A DNA stretch of 52,037 bases from an uncultured Bacteroidales bacterium (GTDB taxonomy: Bacteria > Bacteroidota > Bacteroidia > Bacteroidales > Bacteroidaceae). The stretch covers positions 1 through 52,037 of the forward strand of contig CADBXL010000014.1 of NCBI GenBank assembly GCA_902798615.1, in the 5' to 3' direction. Positions 34,417 through 43,405 of the stretch are shown here, piece by piece. Below the pieces are notes generated by a model, which saw only the letters and a program-made list of their open reading frames with translations, was not told the DNA's origin and ran no database searches. Position 1 is the stretch's first letter; each line of letters starts with the position of its first letter. The position numbers were made by a program, and so were the translations under genes.

Positions 34417-36468
34417 ATGGCAAAAACAAAGAAAACAACCGCTAAGGCAGCTGTTCCAAAACATATCGGCATAGTGGCTAACGACCCATGGCTTGAGCCT
34501 TACGAGGATGCTATTCGTGGTCGTCATGACCATGCTGTATGGATGGAGAAGGAACTTACCAATCAGGGTAAGATGTCGCTGTCTGATTTTGCCAACGGTC
34601 ATGAATACTATGGCTTGCATCGCGATGACAAGGGTAGATGGATATTCCGTGAGTGGGCTCCAAATGCTACCGCCATATATCTTATCGGTGATTTCAACGG
34701 CTGGAAGGAAGATGCCAAGTTTGCAGCCAAGCGTGTGAAGAACTCAGGCAACTGGGAACTGAAACTGCCTGCCAAGGCAATGGCACATGGACAGTTGTAT
34801 AAGATGTCCGTGCATTGGGAAGGTGGTCAGGGAGAGCGTATTCCGGCATGGTGTCGCCGTGTGGTGCAGGATGCTGAGACAAAGATATTCTCCGCACAGG
34901 TATGGGCACCTGAACAGGAATATGTATGGAAGAAGAAATCTTTCAAGCCTAATACCACTCCATTGCTGATATACGAGGCTCATATCGGTATGGCGCAGGA
35001 CGAGGAGAAGGTCGGCACATATACTGAGTTCAAGGATAAGATTCTGCCTCGTGTTATCAAGGCTGGGTATAACTGCCTTCAGTTGATGGCAATTCAAGAG
35101 CATCCATACTATGGCTCCTTCGGATATCACGTCAGCAGTTTCTTCGCACCTTCAAGTCGTTTCGGTACTCCGGAAGAACTGAAGGCGTTGATTGACGAGG
35201 CTCACAAGAACGGTATCGCCGTGATAATGGATTTGGTGCAGTCTCATGCCGTGAAGAATGAGAACGAAGGCTTGGGCAACCTTTGCGGCGACCCGAACCA
35301 GTTCTTCTATCCTGGCGCAAGGAGAGAGCACAACCAGTGGGATTCTCTCTGTTTCGACTATGGAAAGCATGAGGTTATACATTTCCTGCTTTCTAATTGC
35401 AAATACTGGCTTACAGAGTTCCATTTCGATGGTTTCCGCTTCGACGGCGTAACCTCTATGCTCTACTATAACCACGGTCTTGGTGTTGATTTCTGCGGCT
35501 ATGGCGACTATTTCAACGGAGGTCAGGATGATAATGCCATGTGTTATCTTGCTCTGTCAAATAAACTCATTCATGAGGTAAACAGAAATGCCATAACAAT
35601 AGCAGAGGAAATGTCGGGAATGCCGGGCTTGGCTGCTAAGTTCGAGGACGGCGGCATGGGCTTTGATTATCGTCTGGCTATGGGTATCCCTGACTACTGG
35701 ATCAAGATGATCAAGGAGAAAAGGGATGAAGATTGGGGCGTATTTGATATCTTCTGGAAACTGACGGATCGCCGTCAGGATGAGAAGACGATATCCTATG
35801 CTGAATCGCACGATCAGGCTCTTGTAGGCGACAAGACAATAGTGTTCCGTCTTATCGACTCTGATATGTACTGGCACTTCAAGAAGGGTGACGAGAATGA
35901 CGTGGCAACGCGCGGTATAGCCCTTCACAAGATGATTCGTCTCGTAACGGCTTCTACCATCAATGGTGGCTACCTCAATTTCATGGGTAATGAGTGGGGA
36001 CATCCAGAATGGATAGACTTCCCTCGTGAGGGGAATGGGTGGAGCTATAAGTACGCCCGTCGTCAATGGAATCTCGTGGACAACAAGGAACTTTGTTACC
36101 ATTGGCTTGGCGATTTCGACCGCAAGATGATGGAAGTGATAAAGAGCGAGAAGAACTTCAACCAGACTCCTGTGATTGAGATATGGCATAACGACGGTGA
36201 TCAGGTGCTTGCCTTCTCACGTGGTGACTTGGTCTTCGTGTTCAACTTCTCACCTTGCACCTCGTTTACCGACTATGGTTTCCTCGTACCTACGGGAGCT
36301 TATAGCGTGGTACTCAATACCGATGCTAAGGAGTTTGGAGGCAACGGCTTTGCCGATGATTCCGTCATTCACCTCACCAACTATGATGAGCTGTATGTGA
36401 AGGAAAAGAAGGAATGGCTCAAGCTCTACATCCCGGCACGATCTGCTGTGGTGCTGAGGAAGAATTGA
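34417..36468 (+). CDS. glgB: 1,4-alpha-glucan branching enzyme (GH13)
   Basis: The 683-residue cytosolic enzyme makes alpha-1,6 branches in glycogen. An N-terminal CBM48-like domain (about 60-160, REWAPNATAIYLIGDFNGW) precedes the GH13 barrel. Catalytic residues fit D343 (DGFRFDGVTSM), E397 (ITIAEEMSG) and D466 (ESHDQAL). The sequence is of the eukaryote-like GH13_8 type, recognisable by YGSFGYHVSSFFAPSSRFGTPEELK and MGNEWGHPEWIDFPREGN, and not the long bacterial GlgB type. This subtype is common in Bacteroidales. It ends the MORN-YhcH-glgB group; a palindrome and a membrane-protein gene follow. Confidence 0.93.
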   Translation: MAKTKKTTAKAAVPKHIGIVANDPWLEPYEDAIRGRHDHAVWMEKELTNQGKMSLSDFANGHEYYGLHRDDKGRWIFREWAPNATAIYLIGDFNGWKEDAKFAAKRVKNSGNWELKLPAKAMAHGQLYKMSVHWEGGQGERIPAWCRRVVQDAETKIFSAQVWAPEQEYVWKKKSFKPNTTPLLIYEAHIGMAQDEEKVGTYTEFKDKILPRVIKAGYNCLQLMAIQEHPYYGSFGYHVSSFFAPSSRFGTPEELKALIDEAHKNGIAVIMDLVQSHAVKNENEGLGNLCGDPNQFFYPGARREHNQWDSLCFDYGKHEVIHFLLSNCKYWLTEFHFDGFRFDGVTSMLYYNHGLGVDFCGYGDYFNGGQDDNAMCYLALSNKLIHEVNRNAITIAEEMSGMPGLAAKFEDGGMGFDYRLAMGIPDYWIKMIKEKRDEDWGVFDIFWKLTDRRQDEKTISYAESHDQALVGDKTIVFRLIDSDMYWHFKKGDENDVATRGIALHKMIRLVTASTINGGYLNFMGNEWGHPEWIDFPREGNGWSYKYARRQWNLVDNKELCYHWLGDFDRKMMEVIKSEKNFNQTPVIEIWHNDGDQVLAFSRGDLVFVFNFSPCTSFTDYGFLVPTGAYSVVLNTDAKEFGGNGFADDSVIHLTNYDELYVKEKKEWLKLYIPARSAVVLRKN

Positions 36469-36470
36469 AA

Positions 36471-36603
36471 AGCCTAACTAAACTTTCCCCAAGGGAAGGA
36501 TGTTAGATAGTTAAATATTTTAATCACCAAGCCTTCTTTCAGGAAATGCATTATACTCTATGTGTATAAAACATCCTTCCCTTTGGGAAGGCTTGGTTAG
36601 GCT
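36471..36603. repeat. Inverted-repeat element abutting a start codon
   Basis: The ends AGCCTAAC...AAGGGAAGGATGTT (36471-36503) and AACATCCTTCCC...GGTTAGGCT (36570-36603) are inverted with few mismatches. The right arm is identical over 34 bp to 9026-9059 and ends 3 bp before ATG 36607. Confidence 0.85.
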
Positions 36604-36606
36604 ATT

Positions 36607-37896
36607 ATGGCAAAAAGTAATCAAAGTAGCACCACCACGATTCGCGTGGTGTGTGCTATTATATTTCTGATATTTGTATTCTTATATGTGTACAGCTATC
36701 TGTCAGATATGCTGGCATTAGCTCAACATGTCTGGTCGGGAGGTGAGACTCACTATAATTCTTTGGTTGGCGCTGTGCTTATCACGATTGTGCTTTATCT
36801 CATTCATGTTGGAGTAAATGCGCTCGTAAGACTGCCGCATCGGGCTTTCTCGCTATCTTTTGCTCCATCGCTGATATTGCTTGGGGTTCTGTCGTCTGCA
36901 ACATTCCATCCTGACAACTCGGTTTCATTTGTTTATTCAGCTGTTGTGGCATGTATCTTATTGTCCATTGTGGCTATGGCTATGAAACTGCTAAGCGACT
37001 ATGCTCCATGTGAGACAAAACTGCACGGAGGAACATCGCCTCTCTCACTTGTGGCATGGTGGAACTACGCTCTTCTAGCCGTATTCTTCTTCGTTACTTT
37101 CTGCATGGGAAATAATGACCGTTACCTGCATTCTACACTTAGTATGGAGCATCGCATTATGGACGGTCACTACGAGTCTGCTCTTGATGTGTCATCAACC
37201 GATGGTACAGCCTCAATGACCATGCTTCGTGCTTATGCCCTTAGCAGGCAGAATGAACTGGGCGAGAGGTTGTTTGAATATCCTGTTTCAGGCGGCTCTC
37301 AAGCCTTAGTGCCATCCGGAAATGTTCATACGATGCTGATGCCGGATAGCCTTATCTGGCGTAATTTAGGAGGATATCCACGTGCGGATGTAAAGGATGT
37401 TGGTCAATTCCTTCGTAAGCTTCAGAAACAGGGTATAGCTCGTCCTTGTGTTGATGACTATATGCTCACCTCCTATTTGCTTGACAAGGACTTGAAGGGC
37501 TTTGCAGGAGAGATTGTAAGGGTGTATGATTTCCGCACCCAACAGGAGAAGGACGAGGAATTGACGGCTATAATGAAGAAGCGCAAGAAACTCGCGCGTC
37601 TTATTGGTGAGCAAGAGGCAAATGACTCTATCCCAATGCCTAAGACCATATCACCTTCTGGTGTTAAGATGAAATCGCCAGATGAGTTGCCAAAGCATTA
37701 TCGTGAGGCTCTTGTGCTTTATACTCACCTATGTTCCAGTCGGCAGTTGACGTATGCCAATAGTGCCACAGAGACTGACTATAAGGAGTTTCAGAAGCTT
37801 ATGCGCTCAAAGCGTAAGACTAAAGCTGAGCATGACAATGCACTGAAGACTGCTTACTTCGGCACTTATTGGTGGTACTATTACAAAAAACCATGA
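36607..37896 (+). CDS. Membrane protein of unknown function (possibly DUF6057)
   Basis: The 429-residue protein has about five transmembrane segments in the first 175 residues (near 13-35, 55-72, 80-95, 105-122 and 150-168) and then a soluble, charged C-terminal half with helical character (SMTMLRAYALSRQNELGERLFEYP, LVLYTHLCSSRQLTYANS). The layout is like the DUF6057 group of Bacteroidales, but I cannot confirm it. The stop overlaps the terminator stem. It follows glgB, separated by a palindrome whose arm reaches the start codon. Confidence 0.6.
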   Translation: MAKSNQSSTTTIRVVCAIIFLIFVFLYVYSYLSDMLALAQHVWSGGETHYNSLVGAVLITIVLYLIHVGVNALVRLPHRAFSLSFAPSLILLGVLSSATFHPDNSVSFVYSAVVACILLSIVAMAMKLLSDYAPCETKLHGGTSPLSLVAWWNYALLAVFFFVTFCMGNNDRYLHSTLSMEHRIMDGHYESALDVSSTDGTASMTMLRAYALSRQNELGERLFEYPVSGGSQALVPSGNVHTMLMPDSLIWRNLGGYPRADVKDVGQFLRKLQKQGIARPCVDDYMLTSYLLDKDLKGFAGEIVRVYDFRTQQEKDEELTAIMKKRKKLARLIGEQEANDSIPMPKTISPSGVKMKSPDELPKHYREALVLYTHLCSSRQLTYANSATETDYKEFQKLMRSKRKTKAEHDNALKTAYFGTYWWYYYKKP

Positions 37897-37918
37897 CCGT
37901 CTTTTGTCATGGCCTTTT
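37891..37918 (+). terminator. Terminator overlapping the stop codon
   Basis: CCATGAC pairs with GTCATGG around an 8-nt loop and is followed by CCTTTT. The TGA stop is inside the left arm. Confidence 0.75.
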
Positions 37919-37927
37919 ATAAATTAT

Positions 37928-38001
37928 AAAGTGAAAAATACAGGTTAGCTTCATTGGCGAACGACTCGCAGATAAAAATACTAACCTGTATTTTTCACTT
38001 T
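37928..38001. repeat. Perfect 21-bp inverted repeat between convergent genes
   Basis: The 21 bases at 37928-37948 (AAAGTGAAAAATACAGGTTA...) are the exact reverse complement of 37981-38001, around a 32-bp loop. It may act as a two-way terminator. Confidence 0.85.
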
Positions 38002-38016
38002 TCATTTAATAATTTA

Positions 38017-39171
38017 TCAAGACAAGAATCCGAGGAGTGTTCCTGCAGCTACGGCTGAGCCGATAACACCTGCTACGTTAGGTCCCATGGCGTGCATGAG
38101 CAGGAAGTTCTTGCGGTCGTACTCAAGGCCGAGGTTGTTGGAGATACGTGCAGCCATTGGTACGGCACTTACACCTGCATTACCGATGAGCGGGTTGATC
38201 TTGCTGTCTTTTGGCAAAAAGATGTTCATTATCTTTACAAAGCAAACACCGCTTGCTGTTGCAATGATGAACGCACAAGCACCTACAACAAAGATGAACA
38301 CTGTGCTGAGAGTGAGGAACTCAGATGCCTGTGTTGAGCATCCCACGGTGAGACCGAGGAGTATGACAACGGCATTGTTGAGTGAGTTGGTCGCTGTATC
38401 CACAAGGCGGTTTGTCTTGCCACATTCTTTCAGAAGGTTTCCGAAGAAGAGCATACCAAGCAACGGGAGACCTGATGGTACGATGAATGTAGTCACGATC
38501 AATCCGAGGATAGGGAAGAGAATCTTCTCTGTCTTTGACACTTGGCGTGCTGGCTTCATGCGGATGAGACGTTCATTCTTCGTGGTGAGAATACGCATGA
38601 TGAAAGGTTGGATGACAGGGACGAGTGCCATGTAAGAATAGGCACATACGGCGATTGCACCCATGAGATTTGGACTCACCTTTGATGATAGGAAGATAGC
38701 CGTAGGACCATCTGCACCACCTATAATGGCGATACCAGCAGCCTGATTAGGCTCAAAGCCCATAGCAAGAGCTGCCATATATGCGCCGAAGATACCAAAC
38801 TGTGCTGCAGCACCAATGAGAATGAGTTTCGGGTTGGCTATTAGTGCGGAGAAGTCGGTCATAGCACCAATGCCGAGGAATACGAGTGGCGGATACCATC
38901 CTTGTCGTACGCCTTGGTAGAATATGTTGAGTACGGAGTTGTCCTCGTAGAGTCCAATCTCTAATCCTGCGGCACGGAATGGGATATTACCCAATATGAT
39001 GCCCAGACCAATAGGAACGAGCAGCAGAGGCTCGAAATCCTTCTTAATGGCAAGCCAGAGCAGGAGACATCCCACGAGAATCATGATGAGATTGCCCCAC
39101 GAAGCATTGGCGAAGCCTGTATATGTAAGGAACTCGTTGAAGTTCGTTACTATGAATTCTGAAAAAGTCAT
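38017..39171 (-). CDS. Na+-pumping decarboxylase beta subunit (OadB/MmdB)
   Basis: The 384-residue inner-membrane protein is the subunit that couples decarboxylation of carboxybiotin to export of Na+. It has about nine hydrophobic segments and the conserved re-entrant blocks GFEPNQAAGIAIIGGADGPTAIFLSSKVSP and NPLIGNAGVSAVPMAARISN, the former holding the Asp (in GGADGPT) essential for Na+ transport. The family serves oxaloacetate, methylmalonyl-CoA and glutaconyl-CoA decarboxylases; methylmalonyl-CoA is favoured because the mutase genes are 2 kb away. It is the last gene of a minus-strand set (gamma, biotin carrier, beta), after a GC-rich repeat. Confidence 0.92.
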   Translation of the reverse strand: MTFSEFIVTNFNEFLTYTGFANASWGNLIMILVGCLLLWLAIKKDFEPLLLVPIGLGIILGNIPFRAAGLEIGLYEDNSVLNIFYQGVRQGWYPPLVFLGIGAMTDFSALIANPKLILIGAAAQFGIFGAYMAALAMGFEPNQAAGIAIIGGADGPTAIFLSSKVSPNLMGAIAVCAYSYMALVPVIQPFIMRILTTKNERLIRMKPARQVSKTEKILFPILGLIVTTFIVPSGLPLLGMLFFGNLLKECGKTNRLVDTATNSLNNAVVILLGLTVGCSTQASEFLTLSTVFIFVVGACAFIIATASGVCFVKIMNIFLPKDSKINPLIGNAGVSAVPMAARISNNLGLEYDRKNFLLMHAMGPNVAGVIGSAVAAGTLLGFLS

Positions 39172-39187
39172 AAGAATACTAATTAAA

Positions 39188-39333
39188 GACCCACCCCCTT
39201 GCCCCTCCCATAAAGGGAGGGGAGTGGTTACTCTTATATGCTAAAGATGAGTGGGCATAAGGTTACGATTCTTTAATGTTAATCTCTGTAATTATTCACT
39301 TCCCTTTATGGGGAGGGCTGGGGGAGGGGGCTG
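39188..39333. repeat. GC-rich inverted-repeat element
   Basis: CCCCTCCCATAAAGGGAGGG on the left is matched imperfectly by CTTCCCTTTATGGGGAGGG on the right. It fills the gap between the biotin-carrier and beta-subunit genes. Confidence 0.7.
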
Positions 39334-39334
39334 T

Positions 39335-39784
39335 TTACCCTATGGTTACAAGAACCGCTCCTTCCATTACTGTATCGCCCTTGCTAACCAGTATGGAAGT
39401 AACTGTACCTGAAGTCTCAGCCTCGATGTTATTCTGCATCTTCATAGCTTCGAGTACGATAACGGTATCGCCGATGGCAACGGCATCGCCTACTTTGACA
39501 GGAATCTCGGTGATGGTGCCTGGAAGAGGAGCCAAGACCTTTGTTCCACTACCTGCCTGAATAGGTGCAGGAGCAGGTTCTGACGCTGGAACCGAACCTA
39601 CGACTGGTGCGGCTGCTGGTTTCTCTACCTTGACTTTCTTTATTTGCTTACCTGTGGAGATAGGCTGTTTGAGTATAACATCGAAGTCTATTCCGTTTAC
39701 GTTGACCTTGGCGAGTGTTCCCTCAACCTCATTGATTTCTACATCATAGTCAACACCTTGTATTGTATATTGATATTTTGCCAT
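39335..39784 (-). CDS. Biotin carrier subunit of the decarboxylase (MmdC-type)
   Basis: The 149-residue protein carries CO2 on biotin from the carboxyltransferase to the membrane beta subunit. The biotin is attached to K115 in LEAMKMQNN. An alanine/proline-rich hinge (about 55-80, AAAPVVGSVPASEPAPAPIQ) precedes the biotinyl domain, and about 45 N-terminal residues form a small beta domain. The start ATG at 39784 is preceded, at only 3 bp distance, by the same palindrome repeat found before 11063 and 36607. Confidence 0.92.
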   Translation of the reverse strand: MAKYQYTIQGVDYDVEINEVEGTLAKVNVNGIDFDVILKQPISTGKQIKKVKVEKPAAAPVVGSVPASEPAPAPIQAGSGTKVLAPLPGTITEIPVKVGDAVAIGDTVIVLEAMKMQNNIEAETSGTVTSILVSKGDTVMEGAVLVTIG

Positions 39785-39787
39785 AAT

Positions 39788-39822
39788 AGCCTAACCAAGC
39801 CTTCCCCAAGGGAAGGATGTTT
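39788..39822 (-). repeat. Start-proximal palindrome repeat
   Basis: Read on the minus strand it has the core CCTTCCCTTGGGGAAGG and then GGCTTGGTTAGGCTATTATG, the last three bases being the start of the biotin-carrier gene. The plus-strand copy before 36607 has the same 20-base sequence. Confidence 0.88.
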
Positions 39823-39905
39823 ATAGTATGAATCCTTCACAAAGGCCGCGCTTGGTGTGCGGGTTTTAGAAATTACGATTAATGAATGTTTATCTCGGTA
39901 ATTAT

Positions 39906-39943
39906 TCCCCGCCCTTTATGGGAGGGGCTGGTGGTGGGTCTTT
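39906..39943. repeat. GC-rich repeat translated as a C-terminus
   Basis: CCCCGCCCTTTATGGGAGGG followed by GCTGGTGGTGGGTC resembles the 39188-39333 element. On the minus strand it encodes the last residues (THHQPLP) of the gamma-subunit gene. Confidence 0.65.
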
Positions 39944-40920
39944 TTCTCCGGAACTGGTGTTCCAGCCCCTAGGGCAGACCATGTTGTCTGTCGTGGTTTG
40001 ATGGTTATAATACCACTCTCTATATCGTGAACGTCATCTGCATATTGCTTGAGTGCCATTGCTATAACCGCGATATATGTTTCCTTGGAGATACCCTTCG
40101 ATTTGAGACCATCCTGAAGGATTACATTTGTCATGTGACCAACCTCAGCGATAACCTCACCTGTCTTTACTACAGGCTTGACAACAGGCTTGAGTGGGGT
40201 AGAGGTAGCCACCTTCTTGATCTTGCTCTTGTCACGAAGTGCCCATCCGAGAATTGAGAAGAATACATAGAGAACGGCCAGACAGCAGAAAACGATGCCC
40301 ATGGAGAGTACGGTGATGCCAAAGCCGTGAGGGTCGTCACGCTTGAGCATATCAACTTTCGACTCTGTAACCATAGTGTAGTTCTCAATGTCAGGCGTCA
40401 CCGTGTCTGGTGTCTTTATGGTCCATTCCTTTGAACCGTCCTTAACACGGGCATAGGAGTAGTTTGCCTTGAGAACGGGGATTGACACAGAGTCGATAAG
40501 GTCTATGGCATTACCGTCATAGAGAGCAATCCATTGAGTGGTACTATCAGTCTTGACGGCAAGATGCAGACCTCCCTCTGCTGGGTTGCTGTTGAGATAG
40601 AATACTACGTGCTGACGGGCAGACAATGTGGTACGACTCTCTCCATTAGGGATGATTGTCATACGCTTCATACGCTCAGGAGCACTCATCTTGGGATTGA
40701 GAACGGATTTGTCCGTGGTGATGTACATGCCTCTTACGTTGTACGAAGAATAGGCTGTGTTTACGAGCTCTACCCACGGATCATGCTTTCCGAACTCATC
40801 CTGGATACTGGCTGTGTTATGGGTGACAACCTCATTGATTTTGATATTCTTGGCACCTTGTGCCATCAATGAGGTGCATCCCATTAGCAATAGGCCGAGT
40901 ATGGACGCAATTTTTTTCAT
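39916..40920 (-). CDS. Lamin-tail domain plus OadG-like gamma subunit
   Basis: The 334-residue protein begins with a signal peptide (MKKIASILGLLLMGCTSLMA), then a lamin-tail domain (about 25-190) shown by INEVVTHNTASIQDEFGKHDPWVELVN and a later GMYITTDK, and then one transmembrane helix (about 205-228, GITVLSMGIVFCCLAVLYVFFSILGW) with a basic cytosolic tail, as in OadG/MmdG gamma subunits that hold the complex together. The extracytoplasmic lamin-tail extension is a Bacteroidetes feature. The final residues come from a repeat. It is the first gene of the minus-strand set; the carboxyltransferase (alpha) gene that often precedes it is not here. Confidence 0.82.
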   Translation of the reverse strand: MKKIASILGLLLMGCTSLMAQGAKNIKINEVVTHNTASIQDEFGKHDPWVELVNTAYSSYNVRGMYITTDKSVLNPKMSAPERMKRMTIIPNGESRTTLSARQHVVFYLNSNPAEGGLHLAVKTDSTTQWIALYDGNAIDLIDSVSIPVLKANYSYARVKDGSKEWTIKTPDTVTPDIENYTMVTESKVDMLKRDDPHGFGITVLSMGIVFCCLAVLYVFFSILGWALRDKSKIKKVATSTPLKPVVKPVVKTGEVIAEVGHMTNVILQDGLKSKGISKETYIAVIAMALKQYADDVHDIESGIITIKPRQTTWSALGAGTPVPEKKTHHQPLP

Positions 40921-41061
40921 GATGTTTTGTGTATTGTTTAAGTAGTTTATTTAATGTACTGTGTATATTGTCGATTTGGTTTTCTTTTTTAGGTGTGAAG
41001 TTCTGGCAGAATGATTAAGGCATTGTATCATGTACATTTTCCATGTACAATTTACAAGGGG

Positions 41062-41150
41062 AAACGCAAAGACGCAGAGTCGCAAAGCATACTAACGAAT
41101 TTAAAAGACATGATGTAAGAATACTTCGCGTCTTTGTGTCTTCGCGTTTG
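41062..41150. repeat. Period-8 dyad repeat
   Basis: Left units ACGCAAAG, ACGCAGAG, TCGCAAAG and right units CTTCGCGT, CTTTGTGT, CTTCGCGT repeat every 8 bp and are inverted relative to each other. Upstream, GTACAT and ATGTAC (41032-41048) form a small palindrome. I saw no clear promoter for the gamma-subunit gene in 40921-41061. Confidence 0.75.
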
Positions 41151-41163
41151 TTTTTTTATGCTC

Positions 41164-42852
41164 TTAGCAGAAGAACAGCACCACTATCTGGGCTGCAAAG
41201 ATGCGCAGGAACATACTCAGCGGATATACTGTAGAGTATCCAATTGAAGGAGCATCCTTTGAGCATGATGCGTTGGCATATGCCAATGCCGGAGGGTCTG
41301 TGTATGTACCTGCCAGCATACCCATGATTGTGAAGTAGTTGAACTTATAGCGGAGTCGTGCCAGAGTACCAATTATCAATATTGGTATGATGGTGATGAG
41401 GAAACCTGTAAGTACATACAGCATTCCGTCACCGTCAACGACTGTGTTGTAGAAGTTAGCACCCGCCTTTATTCCTACACTTGACAGGAAGAGCACAAGG
41501 CCTATCTCTCGAAGGATGAGGTTGGCAGATGTGGTGGTATAGGTAACGAGCTTTACCTTATATCCATAGCGTCCAATGAGAATAGCAATAATCAGAGGGC
41601 CGCCTGCAAGACCGAGCTTCAATGGAACTGGCATACCTGGGAGAGCGAAAGGAATGCTACCGAAGATAAGACCGATGACGATACCAATGAAGATAGTCGC
41701 GATGTTTGGATGGTCAAGACGCTTGATTGCGTTGCCCATGAGGGTTGCCACGCGGTTTACTGAAACCTCTTCACCTACAACCATTATGCGGTCGCCTACG
41801 AGCAAAGGGAGGTCTGAGGAAGCAAACATCTCCATCCCCTGACGGGTTACGCGCGTAACGTTTACACCATAAACGCTTGAGAAGTGGAGCTGTGCAGGAG
41901 TCTTACCGTTGATAGAAGACTTTGTGATAACGATACGCTTACTCACCATCTGCTTGTTCTTCTCCTGTTCCTCAAATTCTGGAACTACGGTCTTTGTTCC
42001 GATGAAAGCGATGATTGCCTCTGCGTCAGCCTCTGCACATACGATATAAACCTTATCGCCTATTTCGATTGTTGTGCTACTCTTTGGGATTATCAACTCT
42101 GTGCCACGGAGGATTCTTGAACATACGAAATCTCGCTTCAAGAAATCGTGAATCTCCAGGATTGTGCGACCAGAGAGATACTCATTCTGCACGATGAGGT
42201 GCATGAGATAAGGCTTTGCAGCAGTGTTTGACTCGTGAGCATTGAGCTCTTCCTCTTCTTCCTCGAGCTTAACGCGGCAGATATAGCGGATGGCGATTGT
42301 TGCGCCTATAATGCCGACTACGCCGAGAGGGTAGGCACAAGCGTATCCGTTGGCGATTGCAGGAACGTTGCCGTCGGTAAAGATTGCGTTAAGTGCCTCG
42401 TTGGCAGCACCAAGACCTGGTGTGTTGGTAACAGCTCCGTACATCGTACCCACCATCATTGGGAGGTTGATAGGGTTAGATGTGTCGAAGAAAATGTAAT
42501 AGCATGCAAACATCACCAGTACGTTGAGACAGATGGTTGATGCTGCGAGAAGATTGAGTTTCACGCCTCCCTCACGGAAGGACTCAAAGAACCCTGGACC
42601 CACCTGAAGACCAATCATAAAGACGAACAGAATAAGACCGAAATCCTGTACGAATGTCAGAATGTTGGTTGGAGCAGTAAATCCAATGTGACCGGCTACA
42701 ATACCGGCGAACAGAACGAAGGTCACACCAAGTGAAATGCCTGCTATCTTCAACTTGCCGAGCAGAACGCCAACTGCAATGACAAGCGCGTAAAGCAATG
42801 CGATGTGAGCAACGCTGTCTGGTTTAGTGAAAAGATCTATAATCCAATCCAT
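41164..42852 (-). CDS. AspT/YidE-family anion antiporter
   Basis: The 562-residue inner-membrane protein has the family layout: about five helices (1-190), two cytosolic TrkA-C (RCK_C) domains (about 220-290, with [24 protein letters not shown], and 308-378, with [13 protein letters not shown]), and about five more helices. The paired membrane blocks GLQVGPGFF and [12 protein letters not shown] in the first half and GIKAGANFY and [13 protein letters not shown] in the second are the duplicated AspT motifs. Family members exchange aspartate for alanine or export succinate (SucE of corynebacteria). Between the decarboxylase and mutase genes, dicarboxylate export is plausible but inferred. Confidence 0.85.
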   Translation of the reverse strand: MDWIIDLFTKPDSVAHIALLYALVIAVGVLLGKLKIAGISLGVTFVLFAGIVAGHIGFTAPTNILTFVQDFGLILFVFMIGLQVGPGFFESFREGGVKLNLLAASTICLNVLVMFACYYIFFDTSNPINLPMMVGTMYGAVTNTPGLGAANEALNAIFTDGNVPAIANGYACAYPLGVVGIIGATIAIRYICRVKLEEEEEELNAHESNTAAKPYLMHLIVQNEYLSGRTILEIHDFLKRDFVCSRILRGTELIIPKSSTTIEIGDKVYIVCAEADAEAIIAFIGTKTVVPEFEEQEKNKQMVSKRIVITKSSINGKTPAQLHFSSVYGVNVTRVTRQGMEMFASSDLPLLVGDRIMVVGEEVSVNRVATLMGNAIKRLDHPNIATIFIGIVIGLIFGSIPFALPGMPVPLKLGLAGGPLIIAILIGRYGYKVKLVTYTTTSANLILREIGLVLFLSSVGIKAGANFYNTVVDGDGMLYVLTGFLITIIPILIIGTLARLRYKFNYFTIMGMLAGTYTDPPALAYANASCSKDAPSIGYSTVYPLSMFLRIFAAQIVVLFFC

Positions 42853-42882
42853 TATTTTTTATAAAATATAACAATACATCTG

Positions 42883-42910
42883 CAAAGATAATAAAAATAC
42901 CTTATTCAAA
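42883..42910 (-). promoter_or_regulatory. Promoter for the AspT-family gene
   Basis: On the minus strand TTTG (42910-42907) and TATCTTTG (42890-42883) are 16 bp apart, shorter than usual, but the -7 box is perfect. Confidence 0.6.
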
Positions 42911-42984
42911 TGCAGTTTTTCTCATTTTTTTTCATCAAAACTTTTTTTTTGCCTTTTTTCTTGCCTGATAACGAAAAAATAAGC

Positions 42985-42992
42985 TATATTTG
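42985..42992 (+). promoter_or_regulatory. -7 box upstream of the mutA leader region
   Basis: TATATTTG followed by CAC is a perfect -7 box with only a weak -33 (CTTG region). A transcript from here would cross the 11-bp array at 43100-43212 before mutA, so mutA may have two promoters. Confidence 0.5.
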
Positions 42993-43099
42993 CACATTGG
43001 ATGGGCATATTATCAACTAATCCTAAAGCATAATCCGTATATATTTTGGAGAACAAATGAGGGAATGAAGAGCTACCATCAGAAAAAATCAGAAACAAA

Positions 43100-43212
43100 C
43101 GATATGCCTCCCTTATGCCAACGCTATAAAAAGGCTCTTCCTCCGTTTGTGGAACTATAGGATCAACGAAGGAAGAGCGAAGGAAGAGCGAAGGATCATA
43201 GGAGGATCAACG
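43100..43212. repeat. 11-bp phased tandem array (locus 5)
   Basis: CG steps begin at 43100, 43122 and 43144 (22 apart) and, after one extra base, at 43167, 43178, 43189 and 43211. Intermediate units have lost CG (for example CCTTATGCCAA and AGGAGGATCAA) but keep the length. It lies between the two promoters of mutA. Confidence 0.82.
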
Positions 43213-43332
43213 TTCTTTCGGCATTTCCAAAAACTGATAAGCAGACTTCACGAAAATTGCCTTTTGCATACTTTTTTCCGTCGATATTCGAAAATTTTGC
43301 CTCAATTCTTATCATATAACAAAAAAATGTGC

Positions 43333-43340
43333 TAAATTTG
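43333..43340 (+). promoter_or_regulatory. -7 box for mutA
   Basis: TAAATTTG followed by CAC is a perfect -7 box, 65 bp before ATG 43406. Confidence 0.65.
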
Positions 43341-43405
43341 CACTTTGAAATTAATACACAATATAGACTAAAACAAAATATACTTAAACAATATACGTAA
43401 AAATT

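Noticed and set aside
43065-43160. A 31-codon frame upstream of mutA
   Set aside because: Most of it overlaps the 11-bp array and its residues follow the repeat; no sign of selection as protein.
43341-43405. Cobalamin riboswitch before mutA
   Set aside because: The leader is short and AT-rich and I see no B12-box-like sequence.
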